From positions 1-25,309 of the forward strand of contig JBKQNY010000156.1 of the NCBI GenBank assembly GCA_052145775.1: DNA of 25,309 nucleotides. The letters run 5' to 3'. Positions 7,602-17,100 of the stretch are shown one piece after another (position 1 is the first letter of the stretch; each line of letters begins with the position of its first letter). The position numbers and the translations under genes are program-made. The notes under the pieces are model-generated. The model was not told the origin of the DNA and made no database searches. It saw only the letters and a program-made list of their open reading frames with translations. The DNA comes from CAVYPR01 sp052145775 (GTDB lineage Bacteria > Actinomycetota > Acidimicrobiia > Acidimicrobiales > RAAP-2).

Positions 7602-8801
7602 ATGACGAGCGTGACGGAAGCAACGAGAAAGCCGGTGACGGGAACCCGACCGGAGACGGTCAAGGCTGCGGTCATGGTGGCCCCCGGGCGAATGGAGGTC
7701 CAGGAGCTCCCTTACCCGGACCACCTCGAGCCCGGTGCGGTGATCGTGAAGATGGAGATGTCGGGGATCTGCGGGACCGACAAGCACGCCTTCAGAGGCG
7801 AGGTGACGCTCTACGGCGGCACCGAGTCCGAGCAGGAGATGGTGTTCCCTTGTGTCCACGGCCACGAGAACGCCGGCGTGGTGGTCGAGATGAACGGAGA
7901 GGGCCGCGACATCGAGTACAGCGGGCAGGACCTGCGGGTGGGCGACCGCGTGACCAACTGCCCCAACGTCATCTGCGGCCGCTGCTGGTACTGCCGCACC
8001 GTCCACGCCTACCCCTATTGCGCTAACCACGAGGGCATCGGCATGACGTACCCGGCCGATAGGTTCCCCTACATCGTGGGGGGCTGGGGGGAGTACATGT
8101 ACCTGCCGCCCAAGGCCTGGGTCTACCGGGTCCCCGAGCACATCCCGGTGGAGTTCGCCTGCCTGGTCGAGCTGTTCGTGGTGGCCGCCCTGCTCGACCG
8201 GGGGAAGGAGCTCGCAGCCTGCGGCGGCAAGGGCTTCCACTTCGGCGACACGGTGGTCGTGCAGGGGGCCGGACCGGTGGGGATGATGATGCTGGCCAAG
8301 GCGCGGATCCTGGGCGCCGGCAAGATCATCATGCTCGACGCCAGCGGGACCAAGCTCGATCTGGCCAAGGAGTTCGGCGCCGATTTGGTCGTCGACGTGG
8401 CCGGGATGAGCGACGGGGAGCTGGTGGATGCCATCCGGGGCGAGACCGAGGGGCGCGGGGCCGACGTGGTGGTCGAGACGGTCGGCCGACCCGAGGTCGT
8501 CCGAGTCGGTCTCGAGATGCTCCGCCGGGGAGGCACCTACCTCGAGACCGGGAACTTCGCCGACACCGGTGAGGTGCCCATCAACATCCACCGGCACATC
8601 GCCGCCAAGAACGTCCTCCTCTACGGCAACACGAACCACCCGCACGACGCCTACTACCGGGCCCTCGAGATGATGTGGCGCCACCGTGACACCTTCCCTT
8701 GGGAGAAGTTGATCACCCACCGCTTCTCCCTCGACCAGGCCCAGGAGGCGGTCGAGCGGTCGCTCCAGCCCGACGCCCTGAAGGTCGTCTTCGTCCCGTA
8801 G
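7602..8801 (+). CDS. Zinc-dependent medium-chain dehydrogenase, IolM-like candidate
   Basis: A 399-residue zinc alcohol dehydrogenase. The catalytic site is 'SGICGTDKH' (Cys57) with 'HGHENAG' (His88, Glu89). Structural-zinc cysteines follow in 'CGRCWYCRTVHAYPYC' (Cys125, 128, 131, 140). The Rossmann motif is 'VVVQGAGPVGMM' (Gly222-x-Gly224-x-x-Gly227), followed by 'IIMLDAS'; Asp at the end of that strand suggests NAD rather than NADP. An insert between Cys57 and His88 makes it longer than simple alcohol dehydrogenases. In the operon it would supply a ring ketone to the creatininase-family hydrolase, as IolM does with scyllo-inosose in T. maritima. ATG at 7602 follows 'agaaagga'. A GTG at 7599 is adjacent. 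Confidence 0.88.
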   Translation: MTSVTEATRKPVTGTRPETVKAAVMVAPGRMEVQELPYPDHLEPGAVIVKMEMSGICGTDKHAFRGEVTLYGGTESEQEMVFPCVHGHENAGVVVEMNGEGRDIEYSGQDLRVGDRVTNCPNVICGRCWYCRTVHAYPYCANHEGIGMTYPADRFPYIVGGWGEYMYLPPKAWVYRVPEHIPVEFACLVELFVVAALLDRGKELAACGGKGFHFGDTVVVQGAGPVGMMMLAKARILGAGKIIMLDASGTKLDLAKEFGADLVVDVAGMSDGELVDAIRGETEGRGADVVVETVGRPEVVRVGLEMLRRGGTYLETGNFADTGEVPINIHRHIAAKNVLLYGNTNHPHDAYYRALEMMWRHRDTFPWEKLITHRFSLDQAQEAVERSLQPDALKVVFVP

Positions 8802-8817
8802 TCGGGACGGACCCGTG

Positions 8818-9711
8818 ATGGGGGTCGGGACATTGGCCGGCGGACGGCTCCTCGGGGTGGCTCTCTCCCCATTGCCGACGTCCTTCGGCCCGCTGCTCTT
8901 CGCCGGCCGCCTCGAAGAGGGCCTGGAGGCGGTGGCCGGGAACGGGTTCTCGGCCGTGGAGCTCAGCGTCCGCGACGCCGGCCATGTCGACGCCCAGAGG
9001 CTGTCCGCCCTGCTCGAGCAGCATGGGCTGGCGGTTTCGGCCATCGCCACCGGACAGGCCTGCGTGTGCGACGGGCTCTGCCTCGACGCCGCCGACCCCG
9101 CGGTGCGCCACGGTGCCGCGGCCCGGCTGGCGGGCGCGGTGGAGCTGGCCGCCGATCTCGGGGCGTCGGTGATCGTGGGCGGCATCCGGGGCCGCTTCGA
9201 CGTCCCGCAGGCCGAACGGGCCGACCGCCGAAGGGACGTCCTCGAGGCCCTGGGCCAGAGCGCGCGACGAGCCACCCGACTGGGGGTGACGCAGGTGCTC
9301 GAGCCCATCAATCGGTACGAGACGGGGTTGGTGCACACCGCGGCGGAGGCCCTCGAGGTGCTGGAGGAGATTGACGAACCGTCCATGGGGGTGCTCCTGG
9401 ACACCTTTCACATGAACATCGAGGAGGTTGGCCTGCCTGACGCCATCCGGGCCGTCGGCGACCGCCTCGCCTACGTGCACGTGGCCGACTCCAACCGCCA
9501 GGCGCCCGGACGCGGGCACATCGACTTTCTCGGCGTGGCGCGGGCCCTCGAGGAAATCGGCTACCAGGGGCCGGTCGTGGCGGAGATCCTTCCCCTACCC
9601 GACGATCGCACCGCGGCGGTTGACGCCTGGGCGTACCTATCCCCGCTCTTCGGCTCGCCTTCGACGAGCCAGGGCGCCGTTGACCGTCGGAGAGGAGGTT
9701 CCGGTGAGTGA
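8818..9711 (+). CDS. IolO-like sugar-acid 3-epimerase, TIM barrel
   Basis: A 297-residue member of the tagatose 3-epimerase group. The four metal ligands are in 'VLEPINRYET' (Glu162), 'LLDTFHMNIEEV' (Asp195), 'YVHVADSNRQAPG' (His221) and 'VAEILPLP' (Glu256). I recall the T. maritima 5-keto-L-gluconate epimerase IolO sharing 'AIGTGQA', 'EPLNRYET', 'DTFHMNIEEV' and 'HVADSNRxAPGxGHxDF', all nearly matched here. This is the most specific functional clue in the operon. ATG at 8818 is taken, with GTG at 8815 as alternative; the ribosome site is weak ('gggacgg'). The stop overlaps the following gene by eight bases. The last 25 or so residues, Gly/Arg-rich, extend past the fold. Confidence 0.88.
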   Translation: MGVGTLAGGRLLGVALSPLPTSFGPLLFAGRLEEGLEAVAGNGFSAVELSVRDAGHVDAQRLSALLEQHGLAVSAIATGQACVCDGLCLDAADPAVRHGAAARLAGAVELAADLGASVIVGGIRGRFDVPQAERADRRRDVLEALGQSARRATRLGVTQVLEPINRYETGLVHTAAEALEVLEEIDEPSMGVLLDTFHMNIEEVGLPDAIRAVGDRLAYVHVADSNRQAPGRGHIDFLGVARALEEIGYQGPVVAEILPLPDDRTAAVDAWAYLSPLFGSPSTSQGAVDRRRGGSGE

Positions 9712-10717
9712 TGCGTACGAGGAGGTCGTCGAAGAGTCCCTCACGCCCGAGTGGACCGAGCGGGCTCGGCTGAGCTATCGGACGGTCGAGTTACTGGGGG
9801 ACAAGGGCAACATCACCGAGTCGGACATCGCGCCGCTCATGGACGGCGCGGTGGACATCCACGTTCACGGCTATCCCGACGCCCTGGTCGACACCGGCTG
9901 GGACTTCGCCGAGATCGCCCGGGGTTGCTATGACGCCGGGATGCGGGCCATCTGCTGCAAGAGCATGTACTCCGACACCGCACCGATGGCCTACTTCGTC
10001 CAGCAGATGCTGGACGACTACGGCAGGGAGCGTGGCCACGCCGAGCGTTTCCGGGTCTGCGGCGGGGTCGTTCTCAACTACTCGGCCGGGGGTCTCAATC
10101 CCGTGGCCGTGCGGACCAGCCTTAAGCTGGGTGGGCGCTGCGTGTGGCTGCCCAGCCACGACGCCGCACACCACCGCCGGGTCCTCGGGGAGCCGGGTGG
10201 CATCGAGGTGCTGACTCCAGACGGTGGGCTGCGTCCAGAGCTCTACGACATTTTCGACCTGGTGGCCGAGCACCGCGCCCTCCTCGACACCTGCCACCTC
10301 GGAACCCGGGAGCGCTTCGTGGTGATCGAGGAGGCACGGCGAGCAGGCGTCGAGCGAATCCTCATCACCCACCCGCAGTACAGCGTGAACCGGGCGTCTC
10401 CGGAACAGCAGGCCCAGATGGCCCGCTTGGGCGCCTATCTCGGCCTGTTCATGTACGCGGCCGTCCCCCACTTCAACAACCCCCAGATCGACCGCGAGGA
10501 GGTCCTCGAGGTCGTGGGCACGGTGGGGGTCGAGCGGCTGGTGATGGCCACTGACTACGGGTCCATGCTCAATGTCCCGCCGGTTGAGGGCATGAAGCTC
10601 TTTGTCCGCATCCTCCTGGCCCTCGGGGTTGGAGCGGCCGACATCCAGACGATGGTTCGCGACAACCCGACCTGGCTCCTGGGCCTTGAAGCCGAGGGCG
10701 GCACACCCCACGCCTGA
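9704..10717 (+). CDS. DUF6282-like metal-dependent hydrolase, copy B
   Basis: A 337-residue paralog of copy A, roughly three quarters identical by eye along the whole length. Metal motifs are kept: 'VDIHVHGYP' (His53, His55), 'AICCKSM' (Lys86), 'DTCHLGTRER', 'LITHPQYSVN' and 'MATDYGSM'. Two active-site-region differences from copy A stand out: 'CCKSH' becomes 'CCKSM', and 'TDHG' becomes 'TDYG'. These may alter substrate choice. GTG at 9704 follows an 'agaggaggtt' site with the AGGAGG core five bases away and overlaps the epimerase stop by eight bases. The frame stays open upstream to 9428 but that part is out-of-frame epimerase. It is last in the operon, with a hairpin over its stop codon. 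Confidence 0.85.
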   Translation: MSDAYEEVVEESLTPEWTERARLSYRTVELLGDKGNITESDIAPLMDGAVDIHVHGYPDALVDTGWDFAEIARGCYDAGMRAICCKSMYSDTAPMAYFVQQMLDDYGRERGHAERFRVCGGVVLNYSAGGLNPVAVRTSLKLGGRCVWLPSHDAAHHRRVLGEPGGIEVLTPDGGLRPELYDIFDLVAEHRALLDTCHLGTRERFVVIEEARRAGVERILITHPQYSVNRASPEQQAQMARLGAYLGLFMYAAVPHFNNPQIDREEVLEVVGTVGVERLVMATDYGSMLNVPPVEGMKLFVRILLALGVGAADIQTMVRDNPTWLLGLEAEGGTPHA

Positions 10718-10724
10718 GCGTGGG
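10707..10724 (+). terminator. Hairpin over the last stop codon of the operon
   Basis: CCCACGC (10707-10713) pairs perfectly with GCGTGGG (10718-10724) around a CTGA loop that contains the TGA stop of copy B. No T-tract follows, so it could be a factor-dependent terminator or an mRNA 3'-end stabiliser. Confidence 0.4.
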
Positions 10725-11130
10725 TGGGCATCACCGCCTGCTCTCCCGGGCCCTGCTCCGACGTCAATGACCCGACCGAAGGACCTGGTCACGGCATTTC
10801 GGTGCGGCCGATCACCCTCCTCGGCCCGATGCTCGGCGAGCCGCTCGCGTCGCGGTTGGCGAGGTCGCGTCCAGTGAGCAACGGCGTCACCTGAGCGGGT
10901 CGAATGGGGATCCGGCCAATGGGGGAAGAGACGATGCGTCGGACACCCGTCCGTGACCCTCCCGTCACCGGCTGCGAGGACCGCGCGGCATGCCCCAGTG
11001 GCCCATCTGGAGATGGAGAATGCGTTCCAAGCCAAAGTCGGTTGCACGGTGTCCGAGTACGTCCTACGGTTCCGATTTGCGGGCAGCTTTGTTGACGACG
11101 CATTGCGTCTTATTCAGTGGGGTGAATGGC
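10725..11130 (+). promoter_or_regulatory. Leader/promoter region of the giant secreted protein
   Basis: About 400 bases with no convincing gene. Open frames continue through it in line with the giant gene (ATG at 10990 and 11020) but carry no export signal. Composition becomes less GC-rich near 11080-11120. A TTGACG at 11093-11098 and a TATTCA at 11111-11116 resemble promoter boxes but lie too close together for a standard sigma-70 pair. GACGC-ATT-GCGTC (11097-11109) is a small perfect dyad in the same place. Confidence 0.35.
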
Positions 11131-14100
11131 GTGGGCACTCTTTCGCTGAGGAACCTTGGGCGGGCAGTACTTGCCGGAGTGGCCGTGGTCGGCATCGCCG
11201 CCGGCTCGGTCGCCGTAGCGGTCGGCCAGGCCGCGGCGGCGACAACCGGGACGGTCTCAGGGACGGTCACCAACGCCACAACCGCCCACGGCATGGCGGC
11301 ATGCGTCACGTTCACCAACCTGGCCACCGAGGCCAAGGTCACAGCGGCGGCGACAGCGGCCGGGAATTACAGCGACAGCAGCCTGCCCGCCGGCACCTAC
11401 CTGGTTGAGTTCTGGACCGGGCCGACCTGCACGGCCAACACCTCCCCGTACTTCCAGGCCAGGTACTACAACGGCACGGCACAAGGGACCGGGGAGATCG
11501 GTCTGGCCAAGGACGTGACCGTGACGAGCGGCGGCCACACGACAGCCGTCGGTGCCGCCTTGCCCGCGGGCGGAGCCATCTCCGGGAAGGTCACCAATGC
11601 CTCCTCGGTCGGCCTGCAGAACGTGTGCGTGACCGCCTTCAGCGGCGAGACAGCCCAGCCGGCCGCCGTCACCCTGGCGACAGGGGACTACACCATCCCG
11701 GGACTCAACCCGAGCAACGCCTACGACCTGTACTTCTCGGCGGTCTCGTGCGAAGGGCACACCCAGAATTACCTCACCCAGTGGTACGACGGGAGCGCCA
11801 CCCAGACAAGTGCGACCCCTGTCACAGTCAAGGTCGGGGTCACCTCCAGCGGCAAGAACGCCACCTTGGCGGCCGGGGGCGAGATCGAGGGCACCGTGAA
11901 GGCGGCATCGGGCGGGGCACTGCTGGGCACAATCTGCGTCACCGCCGTGCCCGGCTTCGGGGGCACCAACGCCGAGGCCACGACCGCCTCCAACGGGACC
12001 TACGCCCTGATGGGTCTGGCCACCGCCAAGTACCAGGTGAGGTTCTTCGCCACGGGCTGCAATGGGAAGACACAGAACTACCTGCCCCAGTACTACCCGG
12101 GCACGGCCACCTCCACAGGGGCGACGGCGCTGACAGTGGTTGCCGGCAACCCGCCCCTCACCACAAAGAACGCCTCCCTGCTCACCGGGGGCTCCTTCAC
12201 CGGGACCGTGAAGGCGGCGACCGGCGGAGCGACCCTGGCCACAATCTGCGTCTACGCCTACACGTCGGGGACCGAGGAGGAAGTCGGCTCAGCCAAGACG
12301 TCGAGTGGCGGGACGTACACGGTGGTGGGCCTCAACTCGGGCAAGTACAGCGCTGAGTTCAGCCCGTGCGGCAACCCGGGGAATTACCTCTCCCAGTGGT
12401 TCAAGGACAAGTCCTCGGAGGTGACGGCAACACCGGTGACAGTGGTGGCGGGGGCCTCCGCCACGCCGTCGGTCAACGCCACACTGCAATCGGGCGGCTC
12501 TATCTCGGGCAAGGTCACGGCGGCGAGCGGAGGTGCCGCCCTGGGCACAGTCTGCGTCTACGCCGAGCCGACCACCGGCACAACCTATTCGGAGGCCACG
12601 ACGGCGAGCACAGGTACCTACACCATCAGGGGTCTGGCCTCCGGTAAGTACGCGGTCGAGTTCTACCCCTGCAACCGCCCGCAGAACTACCTGAGCCAGT
12701 GGTTCCACAACAAGGCCACATCGGCGAACGCCACACCGGTCACAGTCGTGGCGGGAGGGTCGCCGGCCTCAGCCAGCGCCTCCTTGCTCACCGGCGGCGG
12801 GATCACCGGCAAGGTGACCGCTGCATCGGGCGGCGCGCCGCTGTCGACAATCTGCGTTGAGGCAAGCCCGCTGGACACGGAATCCTACGCCTACGCGACG
12901 ACGGCCAGTGACGGGACATACGCGATCGTGGGACTGGCCACCGGCTCGTACCGCGTCGTGTTCTACCCGTGTGAGGGCAACGCCCAGAACTATCTGGACC
13001 AGTGGTACAAGGACGCGACATCGGAGACAAGTGCCACCGCGGTGAGCGTCACGGCGGGGACGACACCCACCCCGGGCATCAGCGCGTCCTTGTTGGCCGG
13101 TGGGGAGATCACCGGTTCGGTTCACGCCAAGACAGGCGGTTCTCCGCTGGCCACAATCTGCGTGGACGCTGACTCCTCCACATTCGATCATTACGGCTAT
13201 GCGGCGACGAGCGCCGGCGGCACATACACGATCCGGGGATTGGCGACCGGTTCCTACGAGGTCGAGTTCTCGTCCTGCTCGGACACCAAGAACTTCGTCG
13301 CCCAGTGGTACAAGGACCAGACATCGCGCACAACGGCCACACTGGTGACAGTGACCGCCGGGGCGCCGCCGACGCCCAACATCGATGCGACACTGGTCGC
13401 CGGCGGCGAGATCAAGGGAACGGTCACCGCGGCCTCGGGCGGGGCCCCGCTCAGCACAGTCTGCGTGGAGGCGGTGTATCCGGGAACCGAAAGCGACGCC
13501 GCGAGCGCGACGACGGCAAGCACAGGCACCTACCTCCTGAAGGGGTTGGCCACCGGCAGCTACGCCGTGGAGTTCTCCGGCTGCTACTTCAGCGCCGAGA
13601 ACTACGCGCCCCAGTGGTGGGACAACAAGACAACGTTGTCGGTTGCGACACTGGTGACAGTCACTGCCGGTGGGCCACCGACGCCCAATATCAACGCGTC
13701 CATGGTGGCCGGCGGCGAAATCAAGGGCACGGTGACCGCTGCGTCGGGCGGTGCACGGCTCGGGACAATCTGCGTCTCGGCTGTCTCCACCACGGCGGGC
13801 GAGTCCGCAGGCTTCGCCGTCACCCTGAGCACAGGTACCTACACGGTGCGGGGTCTGCAGACCGGCTCCTACAACGTCGAGTTCTCCTCCTGTGATGAGG
13901 AGGAGGCCACCTACGCCCCCCAGTGGTACAAGGGCCAGACATCCGAGTCGACAGCCACGGCGGTCTCGGTGACCGCCGGTGGCCCCCCGAAGACCACAGT
14001 CACAGCGGCACTGCTCACGGCCGGAGCCATCAGCGGGAAGGTGACCGCCGCCGCCGGGGGAGCCGGAATCGGCACAATCTGCGTCGAAGCGCTGCCCATC

Positions 14101-17100
14101 TCGTCGGGAGGCTACGGGTACACCCAGACCTTGAGCACAGGCAAGTACACGGTCAAGGGCCTCTCCACGGGTTCCTACCGAGTGGGGTTCTACTCCTGCC
14201 TGGAGTCGCAGAACTACCTCACCCAGTGGTACAACGGCCAGACAACGGAGTCAGACGCCACAGCGGTCACAGTGACCGCCGGGACCACACCGACGCCCAA
14301 TATCGACGCGTCCCTCGTGGTCGGCGGGAAGATCACCGGGAAGGTGACCGCCGCCTCGGGTGGGGCGACGCTCGGAGGGATCTGTGTCGACGCCGTCTCC
14401 GGGTTCACCGGGACCGAGACCACGACCGCCGGGGACGGGACGTACACGCTCAAGGGCCTGGCAACCAATACATACAAGGTCGAGTTCGCGGCATGCGGCA
14501 ACACTGAGAACTACGCGTCCCAGTGGTACAACGACTCGACATCGGAGACAAACGCCACGCCCGTGCCCGTGACCGCCGGGGCCACACCGACGCCCAACAT
14601 CGACGCCGCCCTCGTCGTCGGGGGCGAGATCTCCGGGAAGGTGACCGCGGCCGTCGGTGGCGAGGGACTCTCGACAGTCTGCGTCACCGCGCTACCGGTG
14701 TCGGGAGGCACCGACGGCTTCGCCCAGACGAACGCCAGGGGCACATACGAAGTAAAGGGCTTGTCCACTGGCAGCTTCAACGTCGAGTTCGCGGACTGCA
14801 ACTCGTCGCAGAACTACATCACGCAATGGTGGGAGAACGCGACATCCGAGGAAACCGCCACCTCCGTGGCGGTGACCGCGGGAAGTCCCCCCGTGCCCGG
14901 CATCGATGCCGCCCTCGTCGTCGGCGGACAGATCAGCGGGAAGGTGCGCGCCAAGGCCACCGGCTCCGCGCTGCGCACAGTGTGCGTCGACGCCTTCCCC
15001 GTGTCGTCAGGATCCTCCGGCTATGCGACGACGAACGCCAGCGGCACGTATGTGATCAAGGGCCTGGCGACGGGGTCGTACCGCGTCGAGTTCCTCCCCT
15101 GCGGTTCGAGCGCCAATTACGTCGGACAGTGGTTCAACGACAAGGCGACCGAGACAGCGGCCACAACGGTCGTGGCCACCGAGGGCGCGACACCCACGCC
15201 GAACATCAACGCCACACTCATCGTCGGCGGCGAAATCAAGGGGACGGTCACCGCCAAGACAGGGGGGGCCGGGCTCCGGACAATCTGCGTCGAAGCCGAA
15301 CCCGTGTCGTCAGGTGGGTTCGGCTATGCGACCACCGCGGCCACTGGCACGTACACCATCAAGGGCCTGGCGACGGGCGCCTATCACGTCTCCTTCACGC
15401 TGTGCTATGGGAACCAGAGCAACTACCTCGCCCAGTGGTTCAACGACAAGGCGACCGAGACAGCGGCCACAGCGGTCACAGTCACCGCCGGCGCGACACC
15501 CACGAAGAACGTCAACGCAGCCCTGGCCAGCGGCGGGAAGATCACCGGGAAGGTGACCGCCAAGACAGGCGGCGCAGCCCTCGGCGGCATCTGCGTGACG
15601 GGCGTGCCGGTCTCGAGCGGAAACTATGCCAGCGCCACCACGGCGACCAACGGGACGTACACCCTGAAGGGGTTGGGCTCCGAGACATACAAGGTCGAAT
15701 TCTCGAGCTGTGGGACAAGCGGTTCGTACGTGACCCAGTGGTACAAGGACGAGGCCAGCGAGACAACGGCCAACGTGGTAAAGGTGACGGCGGGCATGAC
15801 CGTGCCGACAACAGTAGGCGCCGCCATGGTGGCCGGCGGCAGCTTCAGCGGGAAGGTGACAGCGGCGGCCAACGGCGACCTGCTTCACACAATCTGTGTC
15901 GAGGCCTATCCCAAGTCGTCTGGAGGAACCTACAGGACCGCGTCCACGGCAGCGAACGGCACCTACAAGGTCAAGGGGCTGACCACGGGGAGCTACGCGG
16001 TGCACTTCGCCCCCTGCAATTCAGGGCAGAACTACTTGCCGCAGTGGTACAGGGACAAGGCGTCCGAGACAACGGCCACAAGCGTCACAGTCACGGCAGG
16101 TGGCGCCACGACGCCCAACATCAACGCCAGCTTGGCGACGGGTGGGGAGATCACCGGGAAGGTGACCAACCGGGCCACCGGCAACCCGCTCGGCACAGTC
16201 TGCGTCGATGCCTATCCCGTCTCTTCGGGTACAAGCGGCTACACGACGACGGCCGGAAACGGCACGTACACCATCAAGGGCCTGGCCTCGGGCCAGTACA
16301 AGGTCGAGTTCTACGGCTGCGGTGCCACCTCCAAGTTCACCGCCCAGTGGTTCGACGGCAAGGCGACCGAGACAGCGGCCACAGCGGTGACAGTCGTGGC
16401 CGGCGGCCTGCCGAGGACAGCCGTCGACGCGTCCATGATCGCCGGGGGCGGGATCACCGGAACGGTGACCGCCAAGACAGGTGGTGCCCCGATCGGCACA
16501 ATCTGCGTGGAGGCGATACCCACGACGACTGGCGCCGACGGCTTCGCCAGGACGGGCAGTGGCGGAACCTACCTCCTCGACGGGCTGGCCACCGGGACAT
16601 ACAAGGTGGAGTTCTCACCCTGCAACTCGTCGCAGAACTATCTCGACCAGTGGTTTAACGACAAGTCCTCGCAGGCCACAGCCACAGTGGTGGCGGTGAC
16701 CGTCGGCACGACACCGACGCCCGGCATCAACGCCGTCATGGCCCCCGGCGGGGAGATCACCGGGAAGGTGACAAACGCCTCGAACGGCAACCCGGTCGCC
16801 ACAGTGTGCGTCTCGGCCATCGGGAAGACAACCGGGACCTACTACTTCGCCACGACCGGGAGCAGCGGCACATACGAGGTGAAGGGGCTTCCCACCGGCA
16901 AGTACCACGTCGAGTTTAGTGGCTGCGGCTCATCGCAAGACTTCCTCACCCAGTGGTACACACACAAGTTGTCGGAGACAGCCGCCACGACAGTGACGGT
17001 GACGGCCGGTAGCCCCCCGACCAAGACAGTGGACGGCTCGCTCACCCAAGGCGGCCTGCTCTCGGGGAGCGTGTTCTCGAGCGGGACCCCACGAACAGGC

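Noticed and set aside
7407..9404. Long minus-strand open frame (665 codons) opposite the dehydrogenase and epimerase genes
   Set aside because: It lies antisense to two well-supported genes in GC-rich DNA, and its low-complexity His/Asp/Gly/Ser-rich composition is that of an out-of-frame shadow.
9791..11047. Minus-strand open frame opposite hydrolase copy B
   Set aside because: It is antisense to a gene with intact metal motifs and a good ribosome site.
10990..11130. Upstream extension of the giant protein (ATG at 10990 or 11020)
   Set aside because: It would place the signal peptide about 40-50 residues inside the protein, and the added sequence has no clear ribosome site.
14523..16658. 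Plus-strand alternative frame of 711 codons inside the giant gene
   Set aside because: It is rich in Arg, Gly and His with no domain pattern, and the real frame has clear repeats with conserved cysteines.
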